Positions 1 through 10,922 of a stretch of DNA of 64,000 bases are shown here, piece by piece. Both the position numbers and the translations under genes were made by a program. The stretch's first letter is position 1. Each line of letters starts with the position of its first letter. Source of the stretch: Pyrrhosoma nymphula (lineage: Eukaryota > Arthropoda > Insecta > Odonata > Coenagrionidae); the NCBI GenBank assembly GCA_963573305.1, contig OY754329.1:149245266-149309265 (forward strand), written 5' to 3'. Below the pieces are notes generated by a model, which did not search any database, was not told where the DNA came from, and saw only the letters and a list, made by a program, of their open reading frames with translations.

Positions 1-56
1 CCTTCCGATCGTATCTAGAGCTCAAGTCCCATATGAAGGATCATTCAAATGAGAAG
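1..56 (+). CDS. C2H2 zinc-finger gene, partial exon (end of a finger)
   Basis: The window opens inside an exon. Read from base 3, it encodes the second half of a C2H2 finger: F-x5-L-x2-H-x3-H (FRSYLELKSHMKDH), followed by a short SNEK linker. It ends at AAG|gtatga with the donor GT at 57-58, phase 0. The cysteine half must lie in the preceding exon or bases outside the window. The next exon (579) also starts in phase 0 and begins with another finger, so I assign both to one gene. The protein is presumably a nuclear DNA-binding factor; nothing here gives its target. Confidence 0.75.
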
Positions 57-578
57 GTATGATGTTATGGATAATCATTTTGAATTTATATTTTATTCTA
101 AGTATTTAATAAATTCATCTTCTTGAACAACATAATAAAGAAATGGAAAATTTGTCTAATATTGAGACTATTATTTGGGTTTATGAGTACGGCATTGAGT
201 TTATGTTGCATAGCTATAAATTTTATGTTAATGCATAGTGCAGCGCTCTCATGTTTATATGCTGTTTACTTTTGGTAAACGTTTTTGTTTCTAATATTGT
301 TCTTTCATATTTTATTTATCAATTAAATATGAATATTTCCCCTCTAAATTTATCTCATACACGCTCTGGGATTGTAGAAGTCTATACTTATCCTGCATAT
401 CTGTAACTATGTTCCATTTCATATTGTATGTCTGAATAAGATATTGCCTGTCAGTTATGCTTAGGTTAATGCACTCCACCAACAAGAGACTTTTTTTATT
501 GGTTAATTTGGATAAAAGTGTCGATTTCATCTCTGATAGTTACTAATAATTAATGAATGTGGATTAATTTTTTTCCAG
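57..578 (+). other. Intron of the zinc-finger gene
   Basis: AT-rich intron of 522 bp between matched phase-0 splice sites. I see no repeat, transposon end or other gene in it. Confidence 0.7.
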
Positions 579-847
579 ATGTTCAAATGTATACAACGCA
601 AATGTGGCAAGACTTTTGCTGACTTAGATGATTTCCTACTTCACACCAAAAGCCATAGTTCAGAAGAAGTAAGGTACAGATGTCATGTTTGCTGTCGAAT
701 ATTTAAATCACTTGCTGAGCTGGGCACCCACCAGTATTCTCACGTGCCATCAAACACCCATGATTCATCACATGATCAACATTCAGGAGAATGCAGTGCA
801 AAGGATGGAGAAAATAATGAGATCTCTGGCCCAAAAGGAAATTTAAG
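579..847 (+). CDS. C2H2 zinc-finger gene, exon with two fingers
   Basis: The exon follows a polypyrimidine tract and CAG at 576-578, and ends at AAG|gtgaag (GT at 848-849), phase 2. It encodes two fingers. The first has a wide knuckle, C-x4-C (CIQRKC), then a normal F-x5-L-x2-H-x3-H half. The second is canonical C-x2-C with H-x3-H (YRCHVC ... HQYSH). A polar, histidine- and serine-rich linker of about 40 residues follows. The ATG at 579 sits directly at the acceptor and is probably an internal methionine, not the start, because exon 1-56 reads into it in frame. Reading past the donor meets a stop at once (TGA 849-851), which supports splicing here. Confidence 0.85.
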
Positions 848-1052
848 GTGAAGAATTTAATAATTAAACTATGAGCTTATTATTTTCTTGTCATCTTCAC
901 CTTTGTAAAATTTTGAAATAATTTCAACCAGTTATATGTGCGATATATGTATGTTTTTTCTGTTCCTTATTTTGGAATATTTAATGAGAAATGCAATGAC
1001 TTGTATTATACCTAGCATCATTTTTTATGGTGGCTCTATTGAGTTTGTTTAA

Positions 1053-2080
1053 CACGTTCAGCACGGCATGACCCACCGGTGGGTTGTGGCTTACCTATCC
1101 CCCTGGGCATCATGACCCACTGGTGGGTCATGGGTTTCCAAGCTCTCTGGGTGGCGTAACCCACCGGTGGGTCGTGTGTTCCATAAGAACTAATGGAGTT
1201 TCCGTCCACGTATGCCTATGAGGATGGACTGTAACGTCCTTTTCCGCCCACGAAGTGGTTTTACTGATGACAATCTCATGTTTTTTCTAGCAGAAAGGTA
1301 GTAAGTAAAATGATGGGCAGTGAAGTAAAGATTCAGTTTTTCGATTGTTTTATCTGTAATTATATGTTAAATATTATCAGTATTTTGTACTTACGTACTT
1401 GGAATTTAAAAAAAAAGTGGTAACAACTAGATTCCAAAATGTTTTGAAATACGTACGTACTCCTTGCATTGCAGATTGCCTACCCATGGTTTACAGGGGT
1501 TAACGAAATTTCTGCGACATGTCGCATTAGAAGGTCTCAATTGTATTCATTCCGTTAGCAGTTTTATGAATTTTATACAATAACGAAACAACATCTTGTT
1601 ATAAAATAAAGTATTTCACCCTTATTTGTGACTTTCCACTTCTGCAACCTGGATCATTGGCTAATCACTTCAGAATCTATGAACTGACTTGCATATATAT
1701 ATTAGTCCCTTCCACTATAAGTGTTTGCACTTCGTCGTTTAGGAAATATTTGTAAATACTCACCGGATCTGAAAGGTCCAATTGTACACCTAAGCTAACA
1801 CCACCAGAAAAGGTAAATCTTCTCGCAGTATTGGTGCAGTCTCCCCATTCATCAGAACTTGACGATGAAGTCACACGCTCTTCTTCTTCAGATGAAGAAT
1901 ATTCTCCACTTTCCTCCTCTGAATGCAGAGAAACACTGTCTTCTTCGAAATCGGATGGGATATAAGAATCATCGGAGTCAGAGGAACTATATTGAGATGC
2001 ATCTGAATCACCCATCACTTCTAATTTTGTTCTATCACTGAAATCACAAAAAAATCACTTCCCGAGAAGAAATCCAGCAA
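1053..2080 (-). mobile_element. Decayed piggyBac-type element
   Basis: A TTAA at 1049-1052, the target piggyBac transposons use, is followed by CACGTTCAGCACGGC and then three palindromes of the type ACCCACCGGTGGGT at 1071-1084, 1115-1128 and 1159-1172. On the - strand a fragment of the transposase N-terminus remains (1677-2018). The rest of the transposase is missing, so this is an internally deleted relic. I could not find the other TTAA end, and the right border is approximate. Confidence 0.6.
1677..2018 (-). pseudogene. piggyBac transposase N-terminal fragment
   Basis: A 113-residue open frame starts with a very acidic Ser/Asp/Glu region (SDSDDSYIPSDFEED and further S/E runs), typical of piggyBac-derived transposase N-termini. 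It then reads LDLSDPVSIYKYFLNDEVQTLIV, matching the family pattern of a DPV..F..FF..E....IV.ETN segment that leads into the catalytic domain. The frame stops shortly after an ETN-like position (EGTNIYMQ). The DDD catalytic core is absent. The protein cannot be active. Confidence 0.6.
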
Positions 2081-2099
2081 AATATTCTTACATCTCAAG

Positions 2100-3121
2100 T
2101 GTCACTCGTATATTAGCCAAGACTGAGGGTGGGGATTGAAATGAAACTGTCTGGGGATTGGTCTCCTAGCGGTTACATAAAACACCCAATTGTGTGTAAG
2201 CGGCCTTCTAACGAAAACAATTGAACCCACGTGCAGGTCTGCCTGCAATAAAACTGGAAGCAAATCTTCGCTTATGCAGATAAAAATTTGGTTTCTTACT
2301 CGCCGAGAAAGGAAAATATAGATTCAAAGGTTCCACCTCCACCACCATCCCTCTCATAGGAGGCGTGAGGGTGCGTTCAGAATCTGTTCAGCCCTCGTCT
2401 TCCCTAAGGGTGGAACATGTGTGGAGAGGTGGTCACCAGCCTCTAGGAAATCCCTAAGTGCTAAGGACTGAGGATAATCCCTGGACTGAGCCGTCGCATC
2501 AGTCATCAGCGTCACAAGGGCAGTGGTCTTCCCGGTGGGTGCTTGGGATAATTGTTTTCACGGCCGTCTGCAAGTATGCACCATAGACCCTTTATCAGTG
2601 GCAGCAGGAGGACAGTTTAGTCCTTTTATAGGAAAGGCTTTAGTTGTCCTACCACTGCATTTTGTTCCCAAAGCGATAAAACCAAAGAAGGGCATCTTAG
2701 CAAAAAAGGAAGGGTTTAGTGAAGGCTCTGGAAGAAAAATTTGAAGCAGTTGCTAAAAAAGATGAAACACTGAATTTATTCCAATACAACAGATTCATGA
2801 ATGCTTTCAGGCTGAATTTATTATGAGAGTACATAAAATATTTCATCTAAATTGGTTTCATAAAATATTTCATTCTAAATTGGTTTAGCTAAAATATGAG
2901 TACATATGTATTACTTTGCTTGTTCTTTGTAATCTTAATTTTAAATTCATGGTTTTTTGTCCCTCAAACTGCTTCTTCCAAACTTAGGTGATTAGATATA
3001 CCAAGATTGACTGTTTTTACAGCATAAGATTCAGTTGGTAAGCCTGTAATAATATTGCTTAGACAGGCATTAAGTCTGGTCGGTTCGCAATTCACACAGT
3101 GCAAGTTAAAGGACAGTAGTA
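2100..3121. other. Intronic stretch without recognised features
   Basis: Intron sequence of the zinc-finger gene. 2330-2750 is less AT-rich than its surroundings and might be an old repeat, but I recognise no family and no convincing coding region. Confidence 0.4.
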
Positions 3122-3819
3122 CAGTAAAATCCTGTTTTTCCGGACATGGTTGGGACCAGGGTCATTCCGCAAAAATGGATTTTCTGTAAAACCGGTATTT
3201 AATTTAATAAGGCTTGGGTATAATGCCAAATAACATGGAAAAGTTTGCGTTACCCCTGTCACTTTCTCGAAGCCGGTATTTATGACCCCTATTTAATGCT
3301 ATATGCCCACTTTTATCGAAACAGCACCAGTTTTTGGTGTCTCTATCATCTAAGAGAGGTTTTCTCAATTAAATTGGCCAGCAGATTCCTCTCTAATGCG
3401 GTCATCAGCATGAACGTCAACTGATTTAAGTACGATCTCCCGGCTCTCATTATCCCTCTATATTGACAAAATAATACGCATCTCAATCTGTGGTAAGACA
3501 TAATAATCACAAATATTAAATTTATAAACTAATTTGTACGTAATTAGCATTTTATTATCATTCACTACATAAAAAGCATAACAGTGGGCAGCCATCAGCT
3601 GATTGGTAGTGACGCTTTACCGCTGCCGGCACGCAATGTCTTGATCTTGATTAATCTAGACGAGAAATAAATATGTATATTATTATTTTGTGATGATTGA
3701 TATTTAAATACAAGTAATTTTAATTAATGTGCTATCCTCTAAAATTCAAGAAGAATAATTCAATCGATGCTAACATCCTCAAACTCCTTGCAGGCAGCTG
3801 ATAGTGATGACGTGCCACT

Positions 3820-4283
3820 CAGCGGCGGATACATATGGGGGGCGCAGGGGGCGCGCGCCCCCCCTTGCGGGGCCGCCCGCATTGCCGCCCGCGCCGCCCC
3901 CGCCAGTCAGCCCACACGTTATTCGTTCGTGTCTTTCGTCAGTTGACTCTGAGTCGAGTTATCGAGTAGTTTTACTTTCTTATGTAGCACGCGCGCACGT
4001 CCGCGTCATCATATTTTATCCGTTTCTGTCTGGCACATAGATAGTGATCTCGAAACGTTATTCTGTCTGGCATTTGTCCGAGAAAAGTCGCGAATATTCT
4101 ACTGTTTGTACATGTTCACACTCCTTAAAAGTCTGGAAGCGAACGTTCTGACACCGAATGTTCTCGAAAGAACCGAGCTACATATATAAGGGAAGCAGAG
4201 TCGCTGCCAGGCAGTCAGTTTGAAAGCTACAATCGTCGCGATAACTTGCGCCCCCCCTTGAGTTTTTTCTGTATCCGCCACTG
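3820..4283. mobile_element. hAT-type MITE nested in the Tigger element
   Basis: A 464-bp element starts CAGCGGCGGATACA and ends TGTATCCGCCACTG, a 14-bp imperfect inverted repeat of the CAGNGGCGG kind seen at hAT ends. It is flanked by a perfect 8-bp target duplication, GTGCCACT (3812-3819 and 4284-4291), as expected for hAT. It has no coding capacity and starts with a very C/G-rich block. On the - strand it disrupts the end of the Tigger transposase. Confidence 0.85.
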
Positions 4284-4291
4284 GTGCCACT

Positions 4292-5224
4292 GGGGTCGAG
4301 ATTAACAGTCTGCTTGGCAGTAGATGATCTCTGCAACGATTCTTTGAGGGTCAGCTGTCTCGATGATTTGAACTTTGCGTCACGAATTTTCCTTTCCAAA
4401 TCGTACAATGATCTAACTTCAGTTAATGAATAGCCAGTGCGAGATTCACAAAACTGTATTAAATTTTTTACTGCATCTAAAGCCTCGCTGGGCGTTTTTC
4501 GTGGCTTATCATTAAGCTCACTATCATCCTCAGAGTCAGTCATTTTTTCTGTCTGTAGAACGGAATTGATGATTTCCTCATCAGTCATTAAGTGTGTGAC
4601 AGGGGCTTCATCATCAACACTAACCCACTCTTGAAGAACTTCATTGGAAACATCCTTCATCAATGCAGAACCTTGTATTAACTCACTAATAACCTTCGTC
4701 GCTCTTTTTTTACAGTCAAAACCTTCAAATTGAGTTGGGTCAAGATTATCTTCAAATTTTACTGCATGCCACAATTCCCTCCAATACTTTTGAATTGTGG
4801 AAGGGGACACACGATCCCACGCACTTGCCAGCTCAAATATAGCGTCTTTTAAAGTGTATGCTTTTTGGAATGCGGAAACATCACCAGAGTCATCATCTAT
4901 TAGTTGCGCCATTAAATTGTTTTTATATAAGTTATTCATTGTACTTATCACTCCTAAATCCAATGGTTGTATCAAACTGGTGACATTTGGTGGAAGAAAA
5001 ACGGAAAAAATGTTACCGCTTACCAACAATTCCGCTTGGGCATGTGCTTTGCAATTGTCTAAAACCAAAACAGCTTTGCTGTCTTCTGGCAAACCAATCT
5101 CACGGAAGTGTGCTTTAACCTGAGGTACCATGCATTTATCAAACCAGTCTTGGCAAATTTCTTGCATCATCCATGCATTTTTATTGCTTTTATTAGTCAC
5201 CGGGATGTGTTTAATATTTCTCAA
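4292..5224 (-). pseudogene. Tigger/jerky-type DDE transposase, C-terminal part
   Basis: A long open frame carries the DDE_1 signatures: KSNKNAWM ... W, VLVLDNCKAHAQ (a catalytic Asp region), FLPPNVTSLIQPLDLGVI (the last catalytic Asp in QPLDLG), then the helical tail with IQKYWRELW and an acidic TDEEII region. The helix-turn-helix/CENP-B N-terminus and the first catalytic Asp are missing upstream. The frame formally continues to 4178, but everything after the SGT at the target duplication is read from the inserted MITE. The reported tail is therefore chimeric. No host role is suggested: it lies inverted in an intron with a damaged element. Confidence 0.8.
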
Positions 5225-5626
5225 AGCGCGAGGGTTTCCATATTAAATGAAAAATTGAGTCACAAAAGTCATTATTCAAACGCAGTTCCTGGGAAATTTG
5301 AAGTGCATGCATCGCTGTATATTAAAAAGTAATAATCCCTTCATTGTTCGCCGCCTTGAGAAAGAGCCACGACCATTCGAAGCCCATCCTATTCACGGAA
5401 ATATACTTGTATTTTCAAAATCTACACATTTTAGGCCTCTCGGCATGTGAAACCCCTTTTCGGCCAAACAAGAATCCCGAAATTAGCTCCGAAAGTCTCC
5501 CAAGGGGGCTGATTGAAAATCCAGAAAATAGGTAGAAAATTAAAAAATATTGTTGTTACTGCCATACATGTAAAGGGATGGGTAATGTACAGTGACTTCG
5601 TAAAATATACGAAAGAAAAAAAAGTT

Positions 5627-5704
5627 GAAAGTACTGGGATTCGAACCCACGCCATAGTACAAGCATTGTTGGTCCAACGCCTCTAACCGCTCGGCCATAG
5701 CTTC
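5627..5704 (-). tRNA. tRNA-like sequence (probably pseudogene or tRNA-derived repeat)
   Basis: On the - strand an A box TGGCCGAGCGG (5687-5697) and a perfect B box GGTTCGAATCC (5637-5647) are placed as in a Leu/Ser-type tRNA. The 7-bp acceptor GAAGCTA/TACTTTC pairs at six of seven positions including one G-U. The D stem GCC/GGC is intact. A run of eight T follows about 5 nt after the 3' end, as a Pol III terminator. Against a working tRNA: the anticodon stem (TTGGA/TGCTT) does not pair, the loop CCAACAA lacks U33, and one T-stem pair is broken. I favour a pseudogene. Confidence 0.45.
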
Positions 5705-6334
5705 TGTTGTCTAATACTCGAATTTAAAAGGATTTATACGGAGGGAAATTCTTTAGTTGCATTTTTCTCTCAAATTCTGGTTCAAATGGAAAAAAGCTGT
5801 GACACTTTTCCCGCATTCTCTCTCTAGTTTCAGAAAATAATCGTGTCATTTGTGTCCCTAACATCACTCAAGCGATGTCTCCTTGTTAAACATCCTAATT
5901 TGAACCTATAATCAAGTAAAGAATTTATAAATTGCCTTTACCATTTCTCTGAAGTTGGCAGTTCAACCCTATTGTCAATATTATCAGATCCTTCATGCTG
6001 TTATTTGATTGACTATTTTATATTTATTGTATTTATTCACTATTTTAGGGTTTGATCCTTGAGGATTATCACTTAGTGGCATTTTAAAGTGGAGTAATTA
6101 ATGAATTAGGCTTGAAATTTTCATGAATTCATCCTTTAAAATGTGGTCTCAAATGTGTGCAACAGAATCCTCTGGTGTTATGGATGAATTTATCATGCAT
6201 GAGGATTTTGATTGAAGTTAGCTGATGCAGTTTTAACTTTTAAACTTGTGTTGACCTTTCACTTTGACTTCATTTGCAGTTTTAAGCATAATCAATTTTT
6301 TTAAATTATCATCGATTCAACCATTTGTTTGTAG
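5705..6334. other. Intronic stretch, nothing recognised
   Basis: AT-rich intron sequence leading to the acceptor at 6334. No repeat, element end or gene seen. Confidence 0.5.
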
Positions 6335-6552
6335 GCAATACAGATGTGGGAAATGCCGAAGCTATTTTGCTACTCCAGAAGCACTGGAACATCACAATGA
6401 AATAGCCACCCATCACCATCCCTGTCCTCATTGCAAACGCATTTTTCATTGTGAGAGGTATCTTCGCCGTCACCTAGTTACTCATGGTACAGCAAGGATT
6501 CTTGCCCCTTCAGGAAATGATCCAGAATCCAGCTGTCCCACAGTTCTTTTAG
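6335..6552 (+). CDS. C2H2 zinc-finger gene, exon with two fingers
   Basis: Acceptor TAG at 6332-6334 and donor G|gtaagt at 6553. The first base completes the AG left over from the exon ending at 847 (arginine), so the phases match. It encodes two fingers: YRCGKC ... LEHHNEIATH, with a longer histidine spacing, and HPCPHC ... RRHLVTH, which is canonical. A linker with acidic and proline residues follows. The exon ends with one base (G) that is completed by the GA at the start of exon 21565. The intron on its right is 15.0 kb and is filled with transposons. Confidence 0.87.
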
Positions 6553-7887
6553 GTAAGTCACTGAATTTATCTTGCAGTATTTTATTCTATGAAACTTGTT
6601 TAAGATGCCTCTGACCTCCTCCTTACCAGTCCATGTTTCTGACCATTTAATGAAAAGCTTTCTCACTGACCAGTGGAGATAATCGTATGTGGTCTTCAGC
6701 TATTTTAAAAGATCTCATTTTCTTTTGTCTTACCCTTTGCAAAGCATGGGAAATTGTCCCACTTGTCCAAACATTCTGGAAATTACTGCCTGCACACAGG
6801 GTTTTCACTGGGGTCAGGTCATGGTAAATGGAAGAATGAATGCTGGTAGGCATTAATTAATTCAATGCTTTCTAATCTCCTCATGAATTTCACCACAAAT
6901 GCAAATTATTTTCCTTTAGCTCTTTGTACTTTCAAGATATGCCGACTATATTTTTTCCCTGATTCCTGAGCCATGTGAGGCCATTTAGTTTGCCCTGTGT
7001 CAGTAGAGCTTTACTGTGGTGCTTCAAGGCTTTTTCAGGCCCCTTTGAGCAATACTTTGGAAGTTTACCCATGAATAAGGGAGCTAAGGATTGAGTTTTA
7101 TGGTCCCTAACTATGGGAGTCGAGGGAACAATGAAAAATACTGATGAGTCATTTTCACTTAAATGACTTTTGGCTTTTTCATGCCCTAAAAATATTTTGC
7201 TCCATTATATTCCTCTGCTTGTTGTTTTTTAACTTCAGCGATATGTTAAACTGTTAATTAAGGCACCAAAGATAAGTTTTATTTTTTCATATTGAATCGC
7301 ATTTAGCAAACAAAGGCCAAATATGTATTTCCAAATTTTTATTGTCAAAATCACTGCATTGTATATGTCTGTGTGTCATATGGTCACTTTCACTGTTAGG
7401 CATTTCAATGGAAAATTTCGCCATCCATGGCGGCTATTTTTTCCATAGCCAATTAGATATGGCTCCATAGATGCCTTAAAAATTTTTTTTTTAATTCTAG
7501 CATTATTTTACAAATAAGAAGAATTCTTCAGTATTCATTTTATTTTTTCCTCCCTACAATCTAATAAATTTATGTCTCCCGCCAAATCTTTTGAACATGA
7601 TAATGGAATTCAGCATCATTATGTTAGACAAAAGAATTCCATAGGTAAGGTACCAACAAAACTACTTTCTTTTGCAAGGATAATTGTACATCAATTGATC
7701 TGCGCTATCTATGCCTCCCATTTCTTTGCTATAAGCATCCATCATACTGGGCTTAATTGACAGCCTTCCCTGCCTGTGTACAATCTCTATGCAACTGGGT
7801 CCTTATTTAGAAGACATCATCCTCATCTCTCATTTGTTCTTCATGCAGACTCTCTTGCTATCATAGCGAGCTACTCATTCCTCCATA
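6553..7887. other. Left part of the 15-kb zinc-finger intron, nothing recognised
   Basis: AT-rich single-copy-looking intron sequence before the first transposon end at 7888. The open frames here are short and show no family signature. Confidence 0.5.
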
Positions 7888-8279
7888 CAGTAGAAACTCG
7901 AAAATACGAACTTCGAAATTACGAAATTTTGATTTTACGAAGCAAAATCTTCGGTCCCGACCAAAAGGGTATATAAGTGTATGTAACAGTACGCGATATT
8001 ACGAAATAACGAAGTTTTAAAATTACGAACCTCGGATCTTGGTCCCGACGTGAAAAAGTTACTCGTTTATACGAATAGTGATGGATCACAGTAACGTTTC
8101 AGCGCTCCTTTTCAGAGTTAAACATCTAATTAATGATCGTCGCCGAATACATTATGCACTGAATGTATTACCTGAACGATATCTCATTTTTCAATGCTTC
8201 AATAGTAAAGGTGTGGTTTCGCTGGGGCGTCTGGCATCCGTCCAGCATTCGGAAGTCACTGACGTACTCATCCAATGTA

Positions 8280-8345
8280 CAGTAAGTCCTCGACATACGA
8301 ACGAGATGCGTTCCGAGAACTTGTTCGTAAGTTGAAAAACGTTAG
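8280..8345 (+). mobile_element. Terminal fragment of a CAGTAAGTCCTCGAC-type element
   Basis: TA|CAGTAAGTCCTCGACATACG followed by GTTCGTAAGTTG matches the terminal repeat of the complete element at 29193-30910. Only one end is recognisable here, inside the 7888-10727 element. The right border is approximate. Confidence 0.5.
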
Positions 8346-8732
8346 CCAGGCATCAAAAAATTGTAGTTACTGTATTTCCTGGCCCATAAGGCGCACTTTG
8401 TTTGCTCCAAAATGTGCTCTTAAATAGTTCGTTCGTCCTTTAAGACACAAGCTGATTCGCCGGGAATATACTATTTAGGGATGGTCAGATCGGATCTAAA
8501 GAATCGCGGGTATTATGTTTCTCCGGATACTGAAATCGGATCCTAATTCATTTTTTAAAAATCTGATCTGGATCAGATAAAAAGTTCACACTGCGGAGTG
8601 GATACCATTAAAATCGCCCTAAATAACGGTCATCCTGTGTTGCGGCCGATGTAGGAACTAGTTGGAACCATGGAAGTTTGCTGCTGATGCTCTCGAAAGG
8701 ATGTCTATAGGATGTCCTCGAAAGAATATCCC

Positions 8733-8905
8733 AACTAGTGGAAACCACCTGAGAAGTTAGGGCGGGTATGCGATGAGTGAAATGTGATACGTTTGGTTCG
8801 CGGTCATAGCTGATAAGGGACTCCCAACGGGCAACGCCCACCCCCAACTTTTGGAAGCCACCTGTGAAGTTAGGGCATGGGAAAGCGATGAGTGAAATGT
8901 GATAC
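8733..8905 (+). repeat. 58-bp direct repeats
   Basis: Two copies, about 85% alike by eye, of a unit ending in GCGATGAGTGAAATGTGATAC (8733-8790 and 8847-8905), 114 bp apart. A weaker related stretch (ACTAGTGAAAGCCACCTGGG) is near 9770. Not coding. Confidence 0.6.
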
Positions 8906-10922
8906 TTATGATAAAATGTGATGCGGACTCGAGAAAAAATATCACTCTACTCCGACCCCCTAACTATGAGTGCCGAGCCGAGGGTGGGGGGAGAGAGAGT
9001 GAGAGGTGGTGGGGAGAGCAAGAGGCAGGCCAAGGACGCGTAGCCGTTCGCTGGACTGCCGGAAGCGCCAATGCTCGGCACGAATGCCTCTGGAAAAAAG
9101 TGCTGGACATCTTGCTTTACACGACTACAGTAATTGTATTAAACTTGCGTACCAACTTGAGTATCCGTATTGAAAGATGAACGATGCAGCTAGAACTTAT
9201 ATCAAAGCTCATTTTCGTATCACTTCTCATAGCCGAGTAGCATTTCCGCAAAATGATCGATTTTAGGCAAGTTAACTAATTTTTCCGATGTGGTTGATAT
9301 AAAGTACGCACAAGTATGTATCAAGCCCTATGAAATAAGTTCTAGCAACATCCTTCCTGCGCGAAACGGTGAAAACAGAATTTCTTTATCTATTAGCATG
9401 GCGATGTAAAAGTCAACAGTCTAAAAATGGATTTCCTGGCGTGGTATCCACTTCCAAAAGTGAATGATGCTTCCTATAAAAGGAAGTAAAAACAGATTAG
9501 AGTTCCGATTCTCTCTTCGCATGCGCAGATGTACTACGTTAATTATCCCATTGATGTGACGATGCGTTTCAAAGCTCTCTCGGGCGCTACGCAACATAAT
9601 TTCAGGTTGTGGAAAAATCACGAAGGAGTGCGAAGTCAACCTCACAGTTACCACCGGGGTAAGGTTACAATTTGAATAGACCGAAATAACGGCTCCCTCG
9701 TTCGATCATCGGCCGTATCAACCTAGTGTTGGCTGCCGAGGCCGCTGAAAGGAGGTCCAAACCCTCCCCCACTAGTGAAAGCCACCTGGGTAAAAGCGAA
9801 ACTGGGTGAGGGTAGATAATAACAGATAAGGTGAAGGAGTGATCCTCTCGGGTTACCCCCTTCTCTTTCTCGCTGAATGAGTCCCTCGCAGATGAATGTC
9901 GTCGCGCCTAGGAATAAGGAACGAAGAACTTTTTTCTTGAAGGGTCTTCTGGGAAAAACCGGTTTAGACGCGCCAATTGTTCAGATCCGACTGAGGTATC
10001 ACCCTAAAATCTGACAGCTTTAATGTTTCCGGCTGAGTGATTGAGAGGGATAGCTGAATGGAAGGACTGCTCGTCAGGCAATTTCCAAATACCCTGGAAA
10101 AAATATTTTACCATTCATCACGATAACTCGAATCGAGCCTCGTATTGCCGGTAATAATCATTTGTCATCACAAAACGAATGAGTGAACAGAATAATGCAT
10201 CGATTTGATGCGAAGGTAGCTTGACACACGGAAGTCGATTTCCATTGAAACGCGGCTTTCGTCTTACTTCCGAACCATCTGTAAAAATTTATGACGCAAG
10301 TAAAAAATAAACATTGCAAATTGATATATGCAGATAATATTGTTAAAATTCGTCACGGCAAAGAGGGATAGTACCAATCCGCGAGTTGCTGCACGCCGCA
10401 CCGCCAGCCGCAACGACAAAATAACTTACCCGGTGGCGCCAAATTTGAAATTCCCGAAAATAGGAATAATAAAACTCCGACAAATAAGTTGTGTTCAACT
10501 AACAATGAGCGCACCCTGTGGGCATGAATACACATTTAAATATACTTTCATGAATTATAACTTCGTAAATCATGCAAGTACATCGCGAGAGTACATCTTA
10601 ATCTAAGGAAACAAAAAAAAGAGCTTCATCGCGATGTTTTTGAAAGATACTCGTTCATACGAAATTTGATATTACGAAGTGCCAATTTTTCCGGTCCCGT
10701 CAACTTCGTAATTTCGAGTTTCTACTGTATTTAATTTTTCTGCTTGAAACCTCTGGGTTGTTTTACCTTTAATTTCTGGCTAATTTTTCTCCGTAAGCAA
10801 ACTGTTTCAAACTGCTGTATAAATTATCCATATGTACAGCATGCCCTTTATTTTAAAAAGTTACCCATAGTTTATGAATTACTTTGTTCGCATGCCCTCC
10901 CACTTCTTTACCCTAAGCACCA

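Larger units (their letters stand above)
3122..5330 (-). mobile_element. Tigger/pogo element, right end missing
   Basis: The left end reads TA|CAGTAAAATCCTGTTTTTCC, the typical CAGTA start of pogo/Tigger inverted repeats at a TA target. A - strand transposase of the DDE_1 (jerky/Tigger) family ends within it (4292-5224). A hAT-type MITE (3820-4283) is inserted near the 3' end of that coding region. No matching right-hand terminus is visible before the next recognisable material. The N-terminal half of the transposase is also missing, so the right border (about 5330) is approximate. Confidence 0.65.
7888..10727. mobile_element. Non-autonomous pogo-like element with long TACGAA-rich ends
   Basis: The left end TA|CAGTAGAAACTCGAAAATAC and the right end ...TTTCGAGTTTCTACTG|TA form an inverted repeat with a TA target duplication (7886-7887 and 10728-10729). 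Both ends carry subterminal copies of TTACGAAR (about seven on the left within 200 bp, fewer on the right) and a GGTCCCG motif. The 2.84-kb interior has no transposase. It holds a fragment of another element (8280), two 58-bp direct repeats (8733-8790 and 8847-8905) and GC-richer unassigned sequence. It was probably mobilised in trans. Confidence 0.8.

Noticed and set aside
7395..7470. Small hairpin around GGCTATTTTTTCCATAGCC
   Set aside because: Short imperfect pairing in AT-rich sequence, within what chance would produce.
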